Shown here: in pieces, positions 23,034-48,842 of the stretch
How the letters are laid out: every line of letters starts with the position of its first letter
Numbering within the stretch: position 1 is the first letter of the stretch
Origin: Tetradesmus obliquus
Taxonomy: Eukaryota; Chlorophyta; Chlorophyceae; Sphaeropleales; Scenedesmaceae
Assembly (NCBI GenBank): GCA_030272155.1
Contig: CP126194.1
Location: forward strand, 4,579,501 to 4,643,500
Reading direction: 5' to 3'
DNA length: 64,000 nucleotides
Notes under the pieces: generated by a model
Told to the model about the DNA's origin: nothing
The model's input: the letters and a program-made list of their open reading frames with translations, nothing else
Database searches by the model: none
Position numbers and translations under genes: made by a program

Positions 23034-24994
23034 ATGGCGTTCGATGCCGTACGTGCTGTTTCAACTAGAGAGATGCAGCGTCTGCGAGCGCCTGGGCTGC
23101 GCAGGACGGCGAACAGCACAGCCAGCTACAGCAGCAGTAGCAGCAGCAGCAGGTTACCTGCAGGCAGGAGTAGCAGCAGCAGAGTCCCTGCAGTACGAGT
23201 GCTAGCTATGCGAGCAGTGATACAACGAGTCACTTCAGCCAGCGTTGAGGTCCGCCTGAGCGCTGATGTAAATGCACCAGCAGCCGGAGCATTGTCCCAC
23301 ATCAGTGTGGCTTGTTGCAGGTGGAGGGCAAGATAGTCTCCAAAATTGGCAGAGGGTGGCTATGCCTGGTGGGTTCTGCTGCATAGTTACACTGCTGTGG
23401 TATGGCATCGCCTGCGACTGCTTGCTGGTGGCAGCAGCAGGGCTGCATGTCACTGTCAGGCTGCTACCAGGGCTGGCTTGGCAGTGGCTGCTGCTGCCGT
23501 TGCTGTGGGAGCAACGCCAGCGGCAGGCATGTTTCTGAAGATAACAGCCGTGACAATCAGCTGCGGCAACAGGCACAGGATTAACGTGTGCTGTTATGGA
23601 CTGTATATCCCTGCAGGTTGGCGTGACAGATGACGATGTAGATGCTGATGCCGAGTACCTGTGAGTGCAGCAGCTGCCAGCAATGCAGCAGCAAGCAACA
23701 CTGGCGCAGCAGTGGTGTACAGTGTTAGCTGACCTGTGTGAAATATATGTAGATCGCCATGCGTGTGTTTGAATGCAGTATGTGCAGGCACATTGATTGC
23801 TGTGCACAAAGGCAATGCACTGCCGCATGCCAGCAGCTGCGTTAGTACTGTATAGTGGCAGTATGCAACTGAGTCAGCAGTGCCCACAATTGCTGCTGCT
23901 GCTGCTGCTGATGATGTGTTGCTGTTGCCACTGATCTGGTGCTGCTGCTGCTGATGTGGTGGTGTTGACGCTGGCGTGGTGCAGGGTCAAGAAGATCATG
24001 CGCACCAGAGCTTGGCCTGACCCTGAAAACAACAGCCCCTGGGCCAAGGATGTGAGTGAACAGCCCGCAGGCACAGGGTTTGTGAATCGCCATTCTTGCA
24101 CAACAGTAGGACAGCAAAGCCTGTACCACATGCTGCACCATGCAAGGTTAACACTGCAGTTGTGGCATGCCGCCACATGCGTACGTATGTTACTCGCACT
24201 GCGCATTACAACTCCATGTTCTCCACCTGCTTCTGCTGCCGCTGCCGCTGCTGCTGCTGCTGCTGCTGTTAGGTGGCTGGCATTGATGGTGAGGTGCTGC
24301 TGGTGAGCCAGTTCACGCTGTATGGCCGCCTCAAAAAGCCCAAGCCAGACTTCAGCAAAGCAATGGGGCCGGACAAGGTGGGGGCTGCGAGACTCTCAGA
24401 GATGCACCGTTGTAACCAGTAGGGTCACATCTTGGGCAGTGTAGTGTTGTCAAGAGCTGCTGTGGCAGCGGTAGCTGCTGCAGCTGCACTGCTGTGTGGG
24501 TGACATGCGGCACCTAAGTGCTGCCTAGTGCTGCTGTGGGTGACATGCGGCACCTGCATTGTCTGCGGTGTCAGCTGGCTGACTGCTGCTGCTGCTGCTT
24601 CAGGCGCGGGACTTCTACCAGAGCTTTGTGGAGCGCATGCGGGCAGCATACCAGCCTGACAGGTGTGGGGTGTATTGGTGCAGGTGCATGAAATGCAACG
24701 CGCATTGCGCTGCCTGACTTGCTGCTGCAATGCTACGGGGGTTGCATACCAGCAGGCGACCTGCTGAGCAGCATGTTGCGGAAAGCTCAGCAGCTGTTGG
24801 ACGCGCCTCTGGTGCGTGTTGCTCTGCGCTCATGTACTTCTGCACGGCGCACAATTGCTGTCCCTGCTGGCACTGAATGACGCTATGTTGTGTGCAGGGT
24901 GCATGATGGCGTGTTTGGTGCCATGATGAATGTGGAGCTGGTCAACGACGGCCCAGTCACCTTCATGCTGGACTCTGGACACCAGGGGCACTGA
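23034..24994 (+). CDS. D-aminoacyl-tRNA deacylase (DTD1 type) with N-terminal extension
   Basis: Removes D-amino acids (and glycine mischarged on tRNA-Ala) from tRNA. Exons 23034-23249, 23321-23368, 23617-23660, 23985-24051, 24273-24377, 24604-24662 and 24898-24994 (TGA); 211 residues and all phases close. The DTD core starts at the internal Met (23208): [14 protein letters not shown], then [25 protein letters not shown], the SQFTLYG motif, [10 protein letters not shown] and near the end the [11 protein letters not shown] motif with the Gly-Pro pair that sits in the partner's active site. The 58 residues before the core are Ser/Arg-rich and without acidic clusters, fitting an organelle presequence; starting at 23208 would give the cytosolic form. 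Confidence 0.92.
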
Positions 24995-25250
24995 CCAAAA
25001 GGCTGCTGTGAAGATACAGGGACACCAGGGACAGCCGGCCGGCATGACCAGCGCCAGTCCCTTTCATGCTGGACTCCAGGCACCAGGGGCACTGACCACG
25101 GACTGGGCACCAGGGGCACTGACCAAAAGGCTGCTGTGAAGATACAGGGACAACAGGGACAGCCGGCATGACCAGTGCCAGTCCCCTTCATGCTGGACAC
25201 CAGGCACCAGGGGCACTGACCAGGTCACAAGGCTGCTATGAAGATGTAGA
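24955..25250 (+). repeat. Tandem repeat of the D-aminoacyl-tRNA deacylase 3' end
   Basis: The last codons and stop (TTCATGCTGGACTC ... ACCAGGGGCACTGACC) plus the following GGCTGCTGTGAAGATACAGG ... GACAGCCGGC ... ATGACCAG segment recur two to three times with units of roughly 65-120 bp and small indels. Copies start near 24960, 25065 and 25186; a short extra piece (CACCAGGGGCACTGACCA) sits at about 25105. Confidence 0.85.
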
Positions 25251-27210
25251 GATGTCAGGGCAAGTTCAGCTCTTGGGAAGTGCTTGCAGTGCCAGGCCTG
25301 GCGTCCCAATCACATGCTGCTGCGGCAAGTGCCTGCAACTTCCAGTGTTGGGGTGCACTGCAAGCCTTTCAATTGAATGGCTGCATTCATGTGACTGCCC
25401 ACGCACGGTGTGGTGCTTCCGCTGGTTGGTGCGCGACGCTTGTTGGCAAGGGTCCTCGCGAAAGGTCGGCCGCAAGTTGCAAAGCGCCAAGATTTGGCGT
25501 GCATATAGCCGCTGGCGTGCATACAGCCGCGGCAGGCTAGAGTGACTTGATAGTCATGAGCATGCGGATGCAGCATGGCTGCTGCTCAGAGGCTGCTGAT
25601 GCTGCTGGAACATGCAGCTGCACTGGCACAGTCAAGACATCGCAGCCGGGTTGCTGTGTGCCTGTTGCTTTTCCAGTGATCTCGAGCCCCCAGCTTGGAC
25701 TGGCAGCCGCATGGTGGCAAGGCTCTGCAATGCTCCAAGTACTATGTCGTACTGTATGCAAGTCTGCACTTGATTCTTGTTTGCAGGGCTGCTGCTCAGT
25801 GTTGCAGACCGCCCATCGGCCAATAATTAGAGTCTTCCGAAAACGAGGTGGCACTTGAGCTTGAGCATCTGCAGCCGTTGCAAGTGTTGGTGGCTGGGGC
25901 CCTGTCCTGCATGCTGCCACAGCCTGAGTTGCTAGCACACGTGTGGTGTGACTGCTAGATATCTGGATGTGTGACACATGTAACACATCCAAACAGCCAG
26001 CTGTCTGCTGCTCTGATGTTGGGGAGACCGCCTCCATCTTGCAGATTGCCTTGCCTTGCCATGTCAGCCAGCACAAATTTGACTAACAGGTGCACAGCAG
26101 CGCTGCGACACCCGTTGTTACCTTCAAGTTGTAAAATTAGTCCACATGTTCGCATTTGTTACAGTGGCGATGCCTGCATGCATGCAAGTAATGCGAAAAA
26201 CAATCAGCCTGCCCACCAGCAGAATTGTACCAACAGCCTGCACACCAGCAGAATTCAACCAACAAACTAGACATGCATTGCTTGTGCCAGATCAGCCAAG
26301 CCAGAACTGCAAGCGAGAGGCGCCAAACAAACCTGCACAGCATGCAAGCTGCAACCTTCGTGCACACGGTTCACTGAAACAGACCAGTACACTATACCGT
26401 ATGAAGCAGCACACGTATGTGCTTGATGCGGGGCTATGTCTTCACAGGCGGCCCGCTCTGCGGCAGAGCTGCACACTGCGTACAAACCATTGAACAACAT
26501 CTCAGCGAGTTGCGGCAATTCCAGCACTAACCATAGCAGTGGATGCAAGCACATGCACGTCACATGACATGCAGTACAGGTGGTGAAGCTGGACTTGTAA
26601 TCTATCAGTACATGGAACCTGCTTGTCTGCCGCAATGTGCCCAACATCTTCAAGCAGTTGGCAAGGCACCATGCACCTGCAAAGCAAGACCCAATGCAAC
26701 CGCACGCGTGGCACAGCATCAGCATCAACAGCAGGCCTGCAAAACACTGTACTTGGCGTGCAACCTGCCCCACAGTGCACCAGGACGTCGACAGGGCCAA
26801 CCCAGCTGGGAGCACCGGCTCAGCCAGCGTCACTGCTGCAGTGCAGCTGCATTGCTGACTACACAGATATCCATGCAAGGACAGGAGGACGCCCGTCACT
26901 GTCGACGCTGCGCAGCACACCGCACATGCTGCAATGGCTGGTCGACAGGCTAATGCCAGCCAGAAAGCACACCAAGGTGCAGAAGCAGCCGTATGGTGTT
27001 ATTTGCCACGTCAAGCGCTGCATGCCACCAGGCACATCAGGCCTTGGTGCAGCACTGGTTGACAGGCCACACACAAGATGACTGGCCAAAAGTGCCGTGC
27101 ACTGAGTCAGCTGATGGCCAGGTTCAAGCCACTCCCACACACACGTACTTCACCCTTCAGCATGCACCTCCATACAAGCCACCCGCACTCACAAAACAAA
27201 AGCATGCCCC
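24995..27210. other. Intergenic between convergent D-aminoacyl-tRNA deacylase and CDC50 genes
   Basis: After the stop-codon repeat there is no recognisable exon on either strand. A direct repeat of about 30 bp (CAGCCTGCxCACCAGCAGAATT) lies at 26206-26260. A minus-strand TGTAA (TTACA at 26159-26163) could end the CDC50 transcript; plus-strand TGTAA motifs lie near 25978 and 26129. A minus-strand open frame of 217 codons (26267-26920) shows no family features. Confidence 0.45.
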
Positions 27211-28554
27211 TTACATGCGAGCCACAAACGATGCCAGCAAATCGGGGTCCCCAAACTTGCGCGGCACGCACACCCTGCACAGCAGGTACGCAATACCTAG
27301 CAGCAGGCTCGCCCCGCCCGTCACCAGATACGCAATGCCTAGGAACGGGTTCCTGCCGCCCAACCAATCTGTCGTGCCGAGCACCAGACTCTTCTTGCCT
27401 TTGAACGCATATGAGTTCCAGCGGTTGTCGATGACAATGTTAATGACATCGCCGGCGTTCAAGTCACTATCGATGCGGCCCCACAGCTTGCGGAAGCGCG
27501 GCAGCGCAGCAGTGCGCATCCACACGATGAAGCGCTCGTCCTCGCCCACCATGAGCTCCTTCAAACCGCCGCCAGGCTGCGGCTGCGTGAGGTTGCCGCC
27601 GCCGCGCATGGAGTTCAAAAAAGGATTAAAGTTCTGCGGGTAGTAGTCGGCGTAGCGGTGGTGCACGTCTGAGCGCAGCGCGATGCCTTGGCCTGACACG
27701 TCAAGCACCTGCGGAGCAGGACAGCAGCAGCAATACGCGGGGGCAGCCAGAGTCAGATAAGGCGGCGCCGAAAGGTGCTGCACCAGCGGAATACAAAACC
27801 AAACCATTACATCGACTGCAGGTCAACTGCACGCAGCCCTGCAACGACTGTCCCAGATGGCGAACACACTTGTGCAGTAGTAGACAGCTTCCTGCAAGCA
27901 GCACCAGCAGCACCACTCGGCCATATATACAAGGCAGCTCACCGTCTCGCGCCCGTCAGCGGCCACGCGCGACATGCTGTAGCTGTCATTGAAATTGCTC
28001 CACGCCACCAGGCCGCACGGGTTGATCATCATGCTCGTGTTGCCGCCAAGGTACAACTGCGGGTTGCACGCTGCCAGGTCTGTCGCGCTGGCGTTCTTTC
28101 CTGCAAGCTGCACATCGCTGCGGCTGCGCACGTAGCGGCGGTGGTTCTGGTACACGCCGTCCAGCTCATAGTACACAAACACCGGCTTCAGCATGTCCTT
28201 TGTTATCTGGATGCTGACGGTGCAGCGCAGGTTCTGCTCCTGCTCACGGCTGATGCCGTCAGGGCCCTGGTTAGTCCACAGCCACTGCTGCGCCTTTGCA
28301 GGAGTGTCAAAGCCTGCCCGTGCTGCGCAGACCTCGTCATAGCGATACACCTCCTCAACCGGCTTCAGCCCATACACCAGGCACACTGCACCAACCGGAA
28401 TCATGATGAAGGCCACAGCTGCAAAGATGAAGGTGGCCCAGGTGGCGTCCAGCACGGGCTTGCAGGCATGCATCTCCTGCTGCGTGAGCCGCGTGTAGCG
28501 CGGCTCCTTGGTAGGCTTGGGCGGCTCATCGCCGCCGGTGCTACCGCCGGGCAT
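27211..28554 (-). CDS. CDC50/LEM3 (ALIS) family beta subunit of P4-ATPase lipid flippase
   Basis: Partner required for folding, ER exit and activity of phospholipid-flipping P4-ATPases. Minus-strand exons 28554-27943 and 27708-27211 (TAA) give 369 residues. Order: short cytosolic N-terminus (MPGGSTGG...RYTRLTQQE); first transmembrane helix at about residues 40-63 ([20 protein letters not shown]); a large lumenal domain with several cysteines, [29 protein letters not shown] and the NPCGLVAWS motif with potential glycosylation sites (NASA, NTSM, NDSY); [31 protein letters not shown], which begins the second helix; and a short basic tail. Length and topology are typical of the family. It has only one intron, unlike its neighbours. 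Confidence 0.94.
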
Positions 28555-29716
28555 GCCTGCTGCTGCTGCTGTGGCTGCTGCTGCTGCTCACGTATGACTG
28601 TTCAGTAGGGCCTGGGGCAGCCAGGCAGCAGCAGACTGGTGCGGTCCCCCGCAGCTGCTGCCGCTGCGGCTGTACGCTCGGGTTTGCTGACGTACGCTGG
28701 TGAGTCTTTGCTTGCTCTGTGCGTCAAAAAATCTGCCCCTGTTGGCTGTTCCTGCTGGAAATCCTGCAACAAACAGCCAACAGGGAAAGCAAGGCAACAC
28801 ATGAATAGGCTGCTGGCCTGCCAACATGTGTCACTGCAAGCTGGTGCCTGCGGCCTGACGTGCTGCAACATCACGTATTTCGGCAAACTTTGAAAACAGC
28901 TTTGACTGCCTGCTTCTCTACACCTGCGCAGCTCAGCACAAGCATACACGATGTTCCGTGTGCACGGCAGCATGTACTGCTGCAGCAACAGGAGTGTTGA
29001 GATGTCACAGCTGAGAGTTCTGGTGGCTGCAGACAAGCTGTTTGCAACCTTTTGCATAATGTTATGCTTGGCAACATCTGCAAGGCTGCTTACTTTGTGC
29101 AGTTGTGCCTATGCAGGGGCGCCTACAGCATCTGTCAACACTGCTCATGGACAACAGCAGGTGCTGATCGTGCATGCATGGCAGCATAGCAGCAGCAGCA
29201 TCACAGCTTGACAGGTACGGCACGCTGCAAGACTTCAGCATGCGCTTACCAAGGTCACAACACGGAGAGGCTGCTGTCCAGCGGGTATGATGCTTTCGCA
29301 GTAGCTTGAGGAAGGCCAGATGTACCTGCCTTCCAGCTGCCACTCCAGCACGTCAACAGCCGAAGACTGACGCTTTTAACAGAACAATGAATCCGATACA
29401 AACAACTGAGCAGCGCAAATGCCCTGCGCTGAGGGCGAAGTAAAAGTGGTCAAGAGCCTGGATCCAAAGCTCTCTTCAAAACCTATGCAAAAGCATCAGC
29501 AAAAGCTGATAGTATTGCAAAAGTTGGCGTATATTCGCTAGGAGTTACAACATGTGTTAGGTGAAGGTGAAGTGCATAGTTCTGCCGTTCCAAAAGCCTC
29601 TCCGCTTCTGCTGATGGGTGCAGTGTGTGCTGTGCAACTTACGTGCGCTTGCTGGCCATCACTCGCCGCTTGCTGCTGCCCCAGCCCACCGCTGAAAGTG
29701 CTCCCACACACCAAAC
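28555..29716. promoter_or_regulatory. Divergent intergenic region between CDC50 and the MTA-cycle fusion gene
   Basis: 1.16 kb with no exon recognised. It should hold both 5' UTRs and promoters. The stretch 29340-29530 is AT-richer than its surroundings and lies 190-380 bp before the plus-strand ATG, so the core promoter is most likely there. No clear TATA box. Confidence 0.4.
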
Positions 29717-32700
29717 ATGACCATCGGGAACACCACAGTGGAAGAGGCCAAAGGCCTGATATGCGAGCTGTGCCGTCTCTTCTACGATCAAGGATGGGTT
29801 GGTGGAACTGGCGGAGGCATATCTTTGAAGGCGCTAGATGACGACGGCAGCGAGCGCATCGTGATGGCTCCCTCAGGCGTGCAGAAGGAGCGCATGGAAC
29901 CCAGGGACATGTTTGTGTTGGACAGCCAGGGCAATGTGCTGCACACCCCCGAGGCCAGGCCTCCTCCATACAGGCCTCCCAAGCTGTCAGAGTGCCAGCC
30001 TCTGTTCACTTCGGTGGGTGTCTGTACCTGCAGCTGTAGCAGCAATCCAGCTGCAGACAGGGCCTGAGCAACTGAATGCTGGAGCTGCCTTGCTGCCTTG
30101 CAGGCGTATGAGCTGAGGGGTGCCGGCGCTGTCCTGCACAGCCACTCCCTGAATGCTGTCATGGCAACCATGCTGGACCCCAATGCAACAGAGTTCCGTG
30201 TGACTCACATCGAAATGATCAAGGTGAGCAATAACTGGCAGGAACCGCATTAGCAAGGTGGACCAGCTGTGTAACAAGCAGGTATTAGCTGGCAAAGCAG
30301 GTAATAACTGGCAAAGCAGCGTGTGCAGGTGGTTACGGCGGTTGGTCAGCTGGCCAGGCAGGCTCTTGCCACGCAGTTTTCAAATGTGATTTGCAGCACA
30401 GTGCTACGAGTGGTGACTGCTGCACACTTGTCTGAATGCAAAAAGGCCTAACAGCTGTTGGGCAACGAGGGAGGAGCCTGACAACCAGCAGCCAGCGCAT
30501 TTCCTTGCACATCCGTCCCGCTTTCCCGTGGTGCCTGTCACCAGCTGCAATCTGCTTGCATGTGCTCACCTCACTGCCCTATACATAACAACAGCAGCGC
30601 ATGCAACCGCGTGCTGCCACTGTGTGTTTCAGGGCATTGAGGGCCACGGCTTCTATGGCAACTGCGTGGTGCCCATCATCGAGAACACAGCACGCGAGTG
30701 CGAGCTGACAGACCGCATGCGCCAGGCCATCATCGACTACCCGCAGTCAAACGCAGTGCTGGTGCGGCGGCACGGTGCGTGGCAGCGCCGCAGCTGCAGC
30801 TGCAGCTGCACCACACAGACAGCCAGCAACCAGCAGCAGGCTGATGCATCTCAGGGTAGCGACAGTGCCAGCAGTTGCCAGCATGTTGCGCGTATTATGG
30901 TAACTGGAGAGGAGTAAATTTCATCTCCTCTGCAGCATGGTCGCGCCTGCTAGAAGCTGTGGTTACAACTGCTGCTGGTCCTCTTGCCGTGTGCACCGTT
31001 GCAACTGCTGCTGGCCCTGCTGTGATGTGTGCGCCGCTGCCCCTGCAGGCGTGTACGTGTGGGGCAAGGACTGGATCCAGGCAAAGACGCAGGCAGAGTG
31101 CTACGACTACCTGTTTGAGGCAGCAGTGAAGATGGCGCAGCTGGGCCTCAACGCAGCGCAGCCGCCAGCGCCGCTCATTGCAAACGGGGCAGCGCAGCAG
31201 GGCAAGCGCCATGCAGAGAATGGCGTGAGCGAAGGTGGGTGCCTGTAGATAAGCAGGGTAGCAGGGCAACGAGTTGAAAGGATGCCAGGTGATGCCTGTG
31301 ATGGCTAGACGCAATTGCAATTGGTGTTTAGCAACTGCAGGTCTGTTAACACACTGCATCTGCGCCTGAGCCCATCCCCCAACATCATCCTCAAAAAAGG
31401 CTTCCCGGCATTTCATCATCTACGCAGCTCCGCTACAACCTGTTTTCACTGTTCTGCCATGCAGCCAACGGTGTTGCAGCAAACGGCGTGGCAGCCAAGC
31501 GCGCCAAGCTGAGCCATGCAGCGCTGCCGCGTGCAATTGTGCTGGACATTGAGGGCACCGTGGCGCCCATCAGCTTTGTGGCTGACGTGATGTTCCCCTA
31601 TGCGCGCGACAATGTGGCTGCTCACCTGGAGGCGCACTATGAGACGCCAGAGGCGCGTGCTGACATCGACGCCATCCGCAAGCAGGTGGGCAAGACAGAG
31701 AGCAGCAGCTGAGCGGTGATGGCTGCTGCGGCCGGCTCACCCCAGCAGCGAGGCCCACATGGCAGCTGCGTGCGTCTCCTGTCCAGGGCACATGTGATGC
31801 TCTGCTACGCGCCTGATTGTCACAACTATTCAACTGCAGGTTTCAGGGTGGCCTTCCGCACCAGCGCCGCCCTGGTGTTTTGCAATATGTCTCTGGTCGC
31901 CCTGCAATACAGCTCTCTCGCGCTGACAGTGTCGTCGTACCCTGCTGGCTACTGTGCTCGCTGTCTTGCGCTGCCCAGGCTGCTGAGGACGGCGCAGCAC
32001 CAATCCCAGACGCAGCAGCTGGCAAGGAGGCCGTCATTGCTGCAGTGGTGTCCTGGGTGCAATCAGCCATTGCTGCTGACCGCAAAATTGGGGCGCTGAA
32101 GCAGCTGCAGGGGCACGTGTGGCGGGCAGGCTTCAGGAGCGGCAAGATGACAGCGCAGCTGTTCAGGTGGGCAAGCAGAAAGAAGCCGACGCTGGTCATG
32201 GTTGCTCCAATGGGGCATTCAACTGCAAGCATGAATGGCTCAAGCTATGTGTGAGATTGCATATCAAAGGTAGCATCTTCAACATGAAACCTGGATTTGC
32301 ACGCCTGCGCTGTGCCTCTCGCTAGTGCAGCTGGGTGATGCTAAGCAATGCTGCCCACATGAACGAACCCATTGATGTCTTTGCTTGGGTGCAGGGACGT
32401 GCCTGACGCACTGGTGGAGTGGCGCAACGCTGGCATCAAAACATACATCTACAGCAGCGGCAGCCGGGAAGCACAGGTGAGCGTATGCCAGCAGCTGGAT
32501 AGCTGTGCGCGCCTGCTGGCCACAGCTGAACTGTCAGCAGCCGACAGGGGCAGTTGCTGCGCTAGCAAGCTCCTTGCAGTCGCCATGGGCGAATAGAGCG
32601 CTACAAAATACGAAACAGGTCGTCCATGTGTTGTAATCATGAGGCTGCTGGAAGAATACTCAAACATGTTGTGGCATTTGGCAAGCCTCTTTCGACCAGT

Positions 32701-32927
32701 ATTGCTCAGAAGTGTCCCGACATCCTGTGCGTAGCTGACGCGCGTGTTGCCGCTGCTGCCACTTCCCTCATCCCCTCCCGCAGCACCTGTTCTTCATGCA
32801 CAGCCAGGCGGGTGACCTGCGGCCGTACCTGTGTGGCTACTTTGACACCAGCAGCGGCCTGAAGGGAGAGGCAGGCAGCTACCACAACATCCAGCTCACC
32901 CTGGGCGTGGATGACCCCTCAGAGGTG

Positions 32928-32962
<35 letters not shown>

Positions 32963-33356
32963 GGTTCTGCTAGGCACGGATGACTGTGTCAGAGTCAGTG
33001 TTTGTGCCGACCTGGTGCCATGCCAACTGCGTGGAGCGTTCGGGGTGTGCCTTGCCCGCATGTCTTGCCCAAACCTGCACGAATGCACCCATGCACTACG
33101 TGGTGTGCTCACATGCAGCTAACCGAGAGCTGCTTTGAGGGGACTTATCGCATGTGGTAGTGACGTTCCATTGCTGCTGCTCCTGGCAATCGCTGCTTTG
33201 CAGGTGCTGTTTGCCACAGACATGCTGGCAGAAGCGCAGGCAGCGCAGGCGGCAGGCTGGCAGGCAGTGCTGGTGGCGCGGCCAGGCAACAAGCCCCTGC
33301 CTGAGAACCACGGGTTCAGGGTTGTGGAGAGCATGCAGGAGCTGCTCAAGCAGTAA
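29717..33356 (+). CDS. DEP1: Methylthioribulose-1-phosphate dehydratase / enolase-phosphatase E1 fusion
   Basis: Two consecutive activities of the methionine salvage (MTA) cycle in one chain, as in plant DEP1. Exons 29717-30013, 30104-30223, 30633-30774, 31049-31234, 31465-31685, 31979-32166, 32395-32476, 32784-32924 and 33204-33356 (TAA) total 509 residues with all phases closing. The N-terminal class II aldolase-like dehydratase shows [18 protein letters not shown], the zinc-site HSHSLNA pair, [31 protein letters not shown] Gly/Ala/Asn-rich linker (exons 4-5) leads to the HAD-type phosphatase: nucleophile motif [38 protein letters not shown] and [14 protein letters not shown] (metal-binding Asp). 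Length and order agree with the plant fusion. Probably cytosolic; no presequence seen. Confidence 0.94.
32931..32960 (+). repeat. (CTG)n tract after a splice donor
   Basis: CTG run beginning a few bases inside the intron that follows the eighth exon of the MTA-cycle fusion gene (GTGCGCTGCTG...). Confidence 0.85.
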
Positions 33357-33783
33357 CAGCTGCTGGCGGTCCTGCTGGCATGATGGTCCTTGATGATGGT
33401 GCTGATGTGGTGTTGACGCATGTGCATGTATGTGTTGGTTGCCAATCCTGCGGTTGCTGGATGGGTCTGTGGTGCTGGCTGAGATGCTGTGGCACAGCAG
33501 CATACTGCAGTTCGGGCTTACATCATGATGAGGGGCAAGCAAATGGTTGGTGCTGCAGGGAGTTGGTACTGCAGCTCCTGCTGGTGATGGTGGGCCACGT
33601 GCCAACATCGCTGCATAAACAAATATCAAAACAATCGCACATACTGTATCAGCTGTTTTTCCAAGAAGGAAACGCCCAGCATCGACGCAAAACCCTCGGC
33701 ACTCCCGTTCGAAGTGCTGCCTTGAAAGGACTGGCAGGTGCGCTTCCTGCCGCGCATTGGAGAGGCCAGTCGTGCTGTTCACC
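33357..33783. other. Intergenic: fusion-gene 3' flank and dihydrolipoamide dehydrogenase promoter
   Basis: Only 427 bp separate the stop codon from the next ATG on the same strand. No TATA box and no clear TGTAA motif before the next gene's start were noticed. Confidence 0.4.
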
Positions 33784-46922
<13,139 letters not shown>

Positions 46923-48643
46923 TGTTGACAAGCTGACACAGTGCTTGCAGGAAGGCATTAGTACACATACAGTGATGCTGTGTGTGTGATGGGTGTGCAG
47001 CAGTGCTGAGCAGGCTGCTGCTGTGGTCAGCAGCAGCTTGCAAAAGTACAGCTGCATCATTGGGGGGGTTGGCTGGCGGGGGCAGCTGGCTGGGTGCTTG
47101 ATTTGCTGTCGTTGCTCGCCATTTGATTGCTGCAGCTCAGCTGGTGCAGCATGCTGCTGCTGTTTGGTGACAGCACCGAGAGAGTTGAGGGATGGTAGGC
47201 AGGCGTATGCCTCGTGTTCTTCCTCCCTGCAACTGCGACTTTGGCAGAGATGTGGATGGCAGTGTTGCTGCGCGTGCAAGCAACGGCTGCTGTGGGTTGC
47301 AGCTGCTCCTGTGCATTTTTGCATGGCGGCTGCAGCAGTAACCATAGCTGCAAGGAGGGCTGGACACAGTCTCAGCACTGAGAGGTCAACGCTGGCACGT
47401 GCCCAGCGGGATTGCTAGCAGGTTGTTCACCTCAACAATGATGTTTTGTTATGGTATGGCGCTCGCTTGATGATACAGCAACCAGCACCCTGCAGGATTC
47501 CTGCACGCTGGGCCTACTAGTGCACGAGATTTTGCACTGCAAGCAGGCGCTGCTCATACAGTCTGTGCTGTCAAGAGTGCTATCTGAGTGTTGCCGATGT
47601 AACTTACTGATACCATTGAAGTAGTAGTAACACAGTGTTACACAGGGATGACGTGTGAAAAGAGGAGGTAGCCTGCAACCTGGAAAGCTGCCTATCAGTT
47701 GATCAGCAGGTCTTGCAAGAGCTGCCGCAGCCGGCAAGAATGCTGTACTGTTGATATGGCGACACGCTGAAAACTCAACATATTACCAGCAAAGTCTGGT
47801 GTCTGCCAAGCAAGTCTGGCTTATCTTGCTTGCTGCTGCTCGCCCAAGTTACAGGACAGATGATAGGTGTTTAGGGCATTCGCTAGCTGTTTCAGATTGA
47901 GTAGAATCCCGGGGAAAGTCCTCAGTGGTATGCTTGCAGGATGATAAGATTCCGTGTGCCAAGTAGGTACATGTACCGTCACAAGCTTGATTTTGTAGTG
48001 CCTGCCATTTGGGTTGTGGCTTTGGTACAACAAATCATTGAAGTTGGTTGCCGACTTTTTGAAACAAAACGGCAGAGCCTGTAGCACATGTTTGTAAGAT
48101 TTATGCTCCATCAAGGGCATCACGGGAATGTATTGGGGGATGCCTGATTGTCACCTATGCTTGCAGCACCGAGGCATCATGTCAAACATGATGTTTGTGC
48201 ATCTTTGGTGTTGCTGACTGCCAAGCGAAGCTTCCTTCCAACTGTTAAGTTAAACCAGCTCCCTAAAGAGCAAGGGGTGAACAGCAAGGTGCAAAACGCT
48301 GGAGACAGGGGTGGTAGAAGGTGCAGCGGCTGTCTTGAAGAACCCTAGCTGCTTGAAACTGACTGCCCGTCATTCACGTTAAGTGAGCATCCAGGGTGAC
48401 AACATGCACATACAGTTCACACCTCTGTCAAGCATAATACAGACTTGCAACATCAACCTTATCAGCTGGATCCTGCAGAGCCACTGCCAGCATACAGCAT
48501 TGAGTCTTGCTGTGTTCTTGCAGCAGCTCATCCTCAGGGGACCTGACCTGTCAGCACAAAGGCGGTGCCTTCACAACCTGGAACTCGATTAGTTTGTACA
48601 GTTATATTTGTGCAGCCATAGGTCGACAGCGAGCGTCAGGCCC
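46923..48643. other. Intergenic: dihydrolipoamide dehydrogenase 3' flank and RlmN-like gene 5' flank
   Basis: No exon recognised on either strand. TGTAA motifs near 47598 and 48089 are possible poly(A) signals of the upstream gene. The part 47740-48450 is AT-richer and may contain the promoter of the downstream gene. Confidence 0.45.
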
Positions 48644-48810
48644 ATGGCGCCGTCGAGAGTGCTGTCTCCACAGTCAGTCTGGGACTTGCCCGCCGTGCTT
48701 GCAGCCTTTCGCGAGCGTGGCATAAAGGAGCGCCATGTTTACAAAATCTGGAGGTGAGTATCGACATCGTAGACCAAGCTGCTGTACATGACGTACGGAG
48801 GTACATGGGA

Positions 48811-48842
<32 letters not shown>

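Noticed and set aside
23361-23390. Longer second exon of D-aminoacyl-tRNA deacylase (ending after GTGG)
   Set aside because: It would shift the next exon out of the conserved GVTDDD frame; the donor after CTG at 23368 restores LCL-VGVTDDD.
26267-26920. 217-codon minus-strand open frame in the convergent region
   Set aside because: Cys- and Trp-rich composition without conserved blocks, no splice pattern and no neighbour context; looks like chance in low-stop GC-rich DNA.
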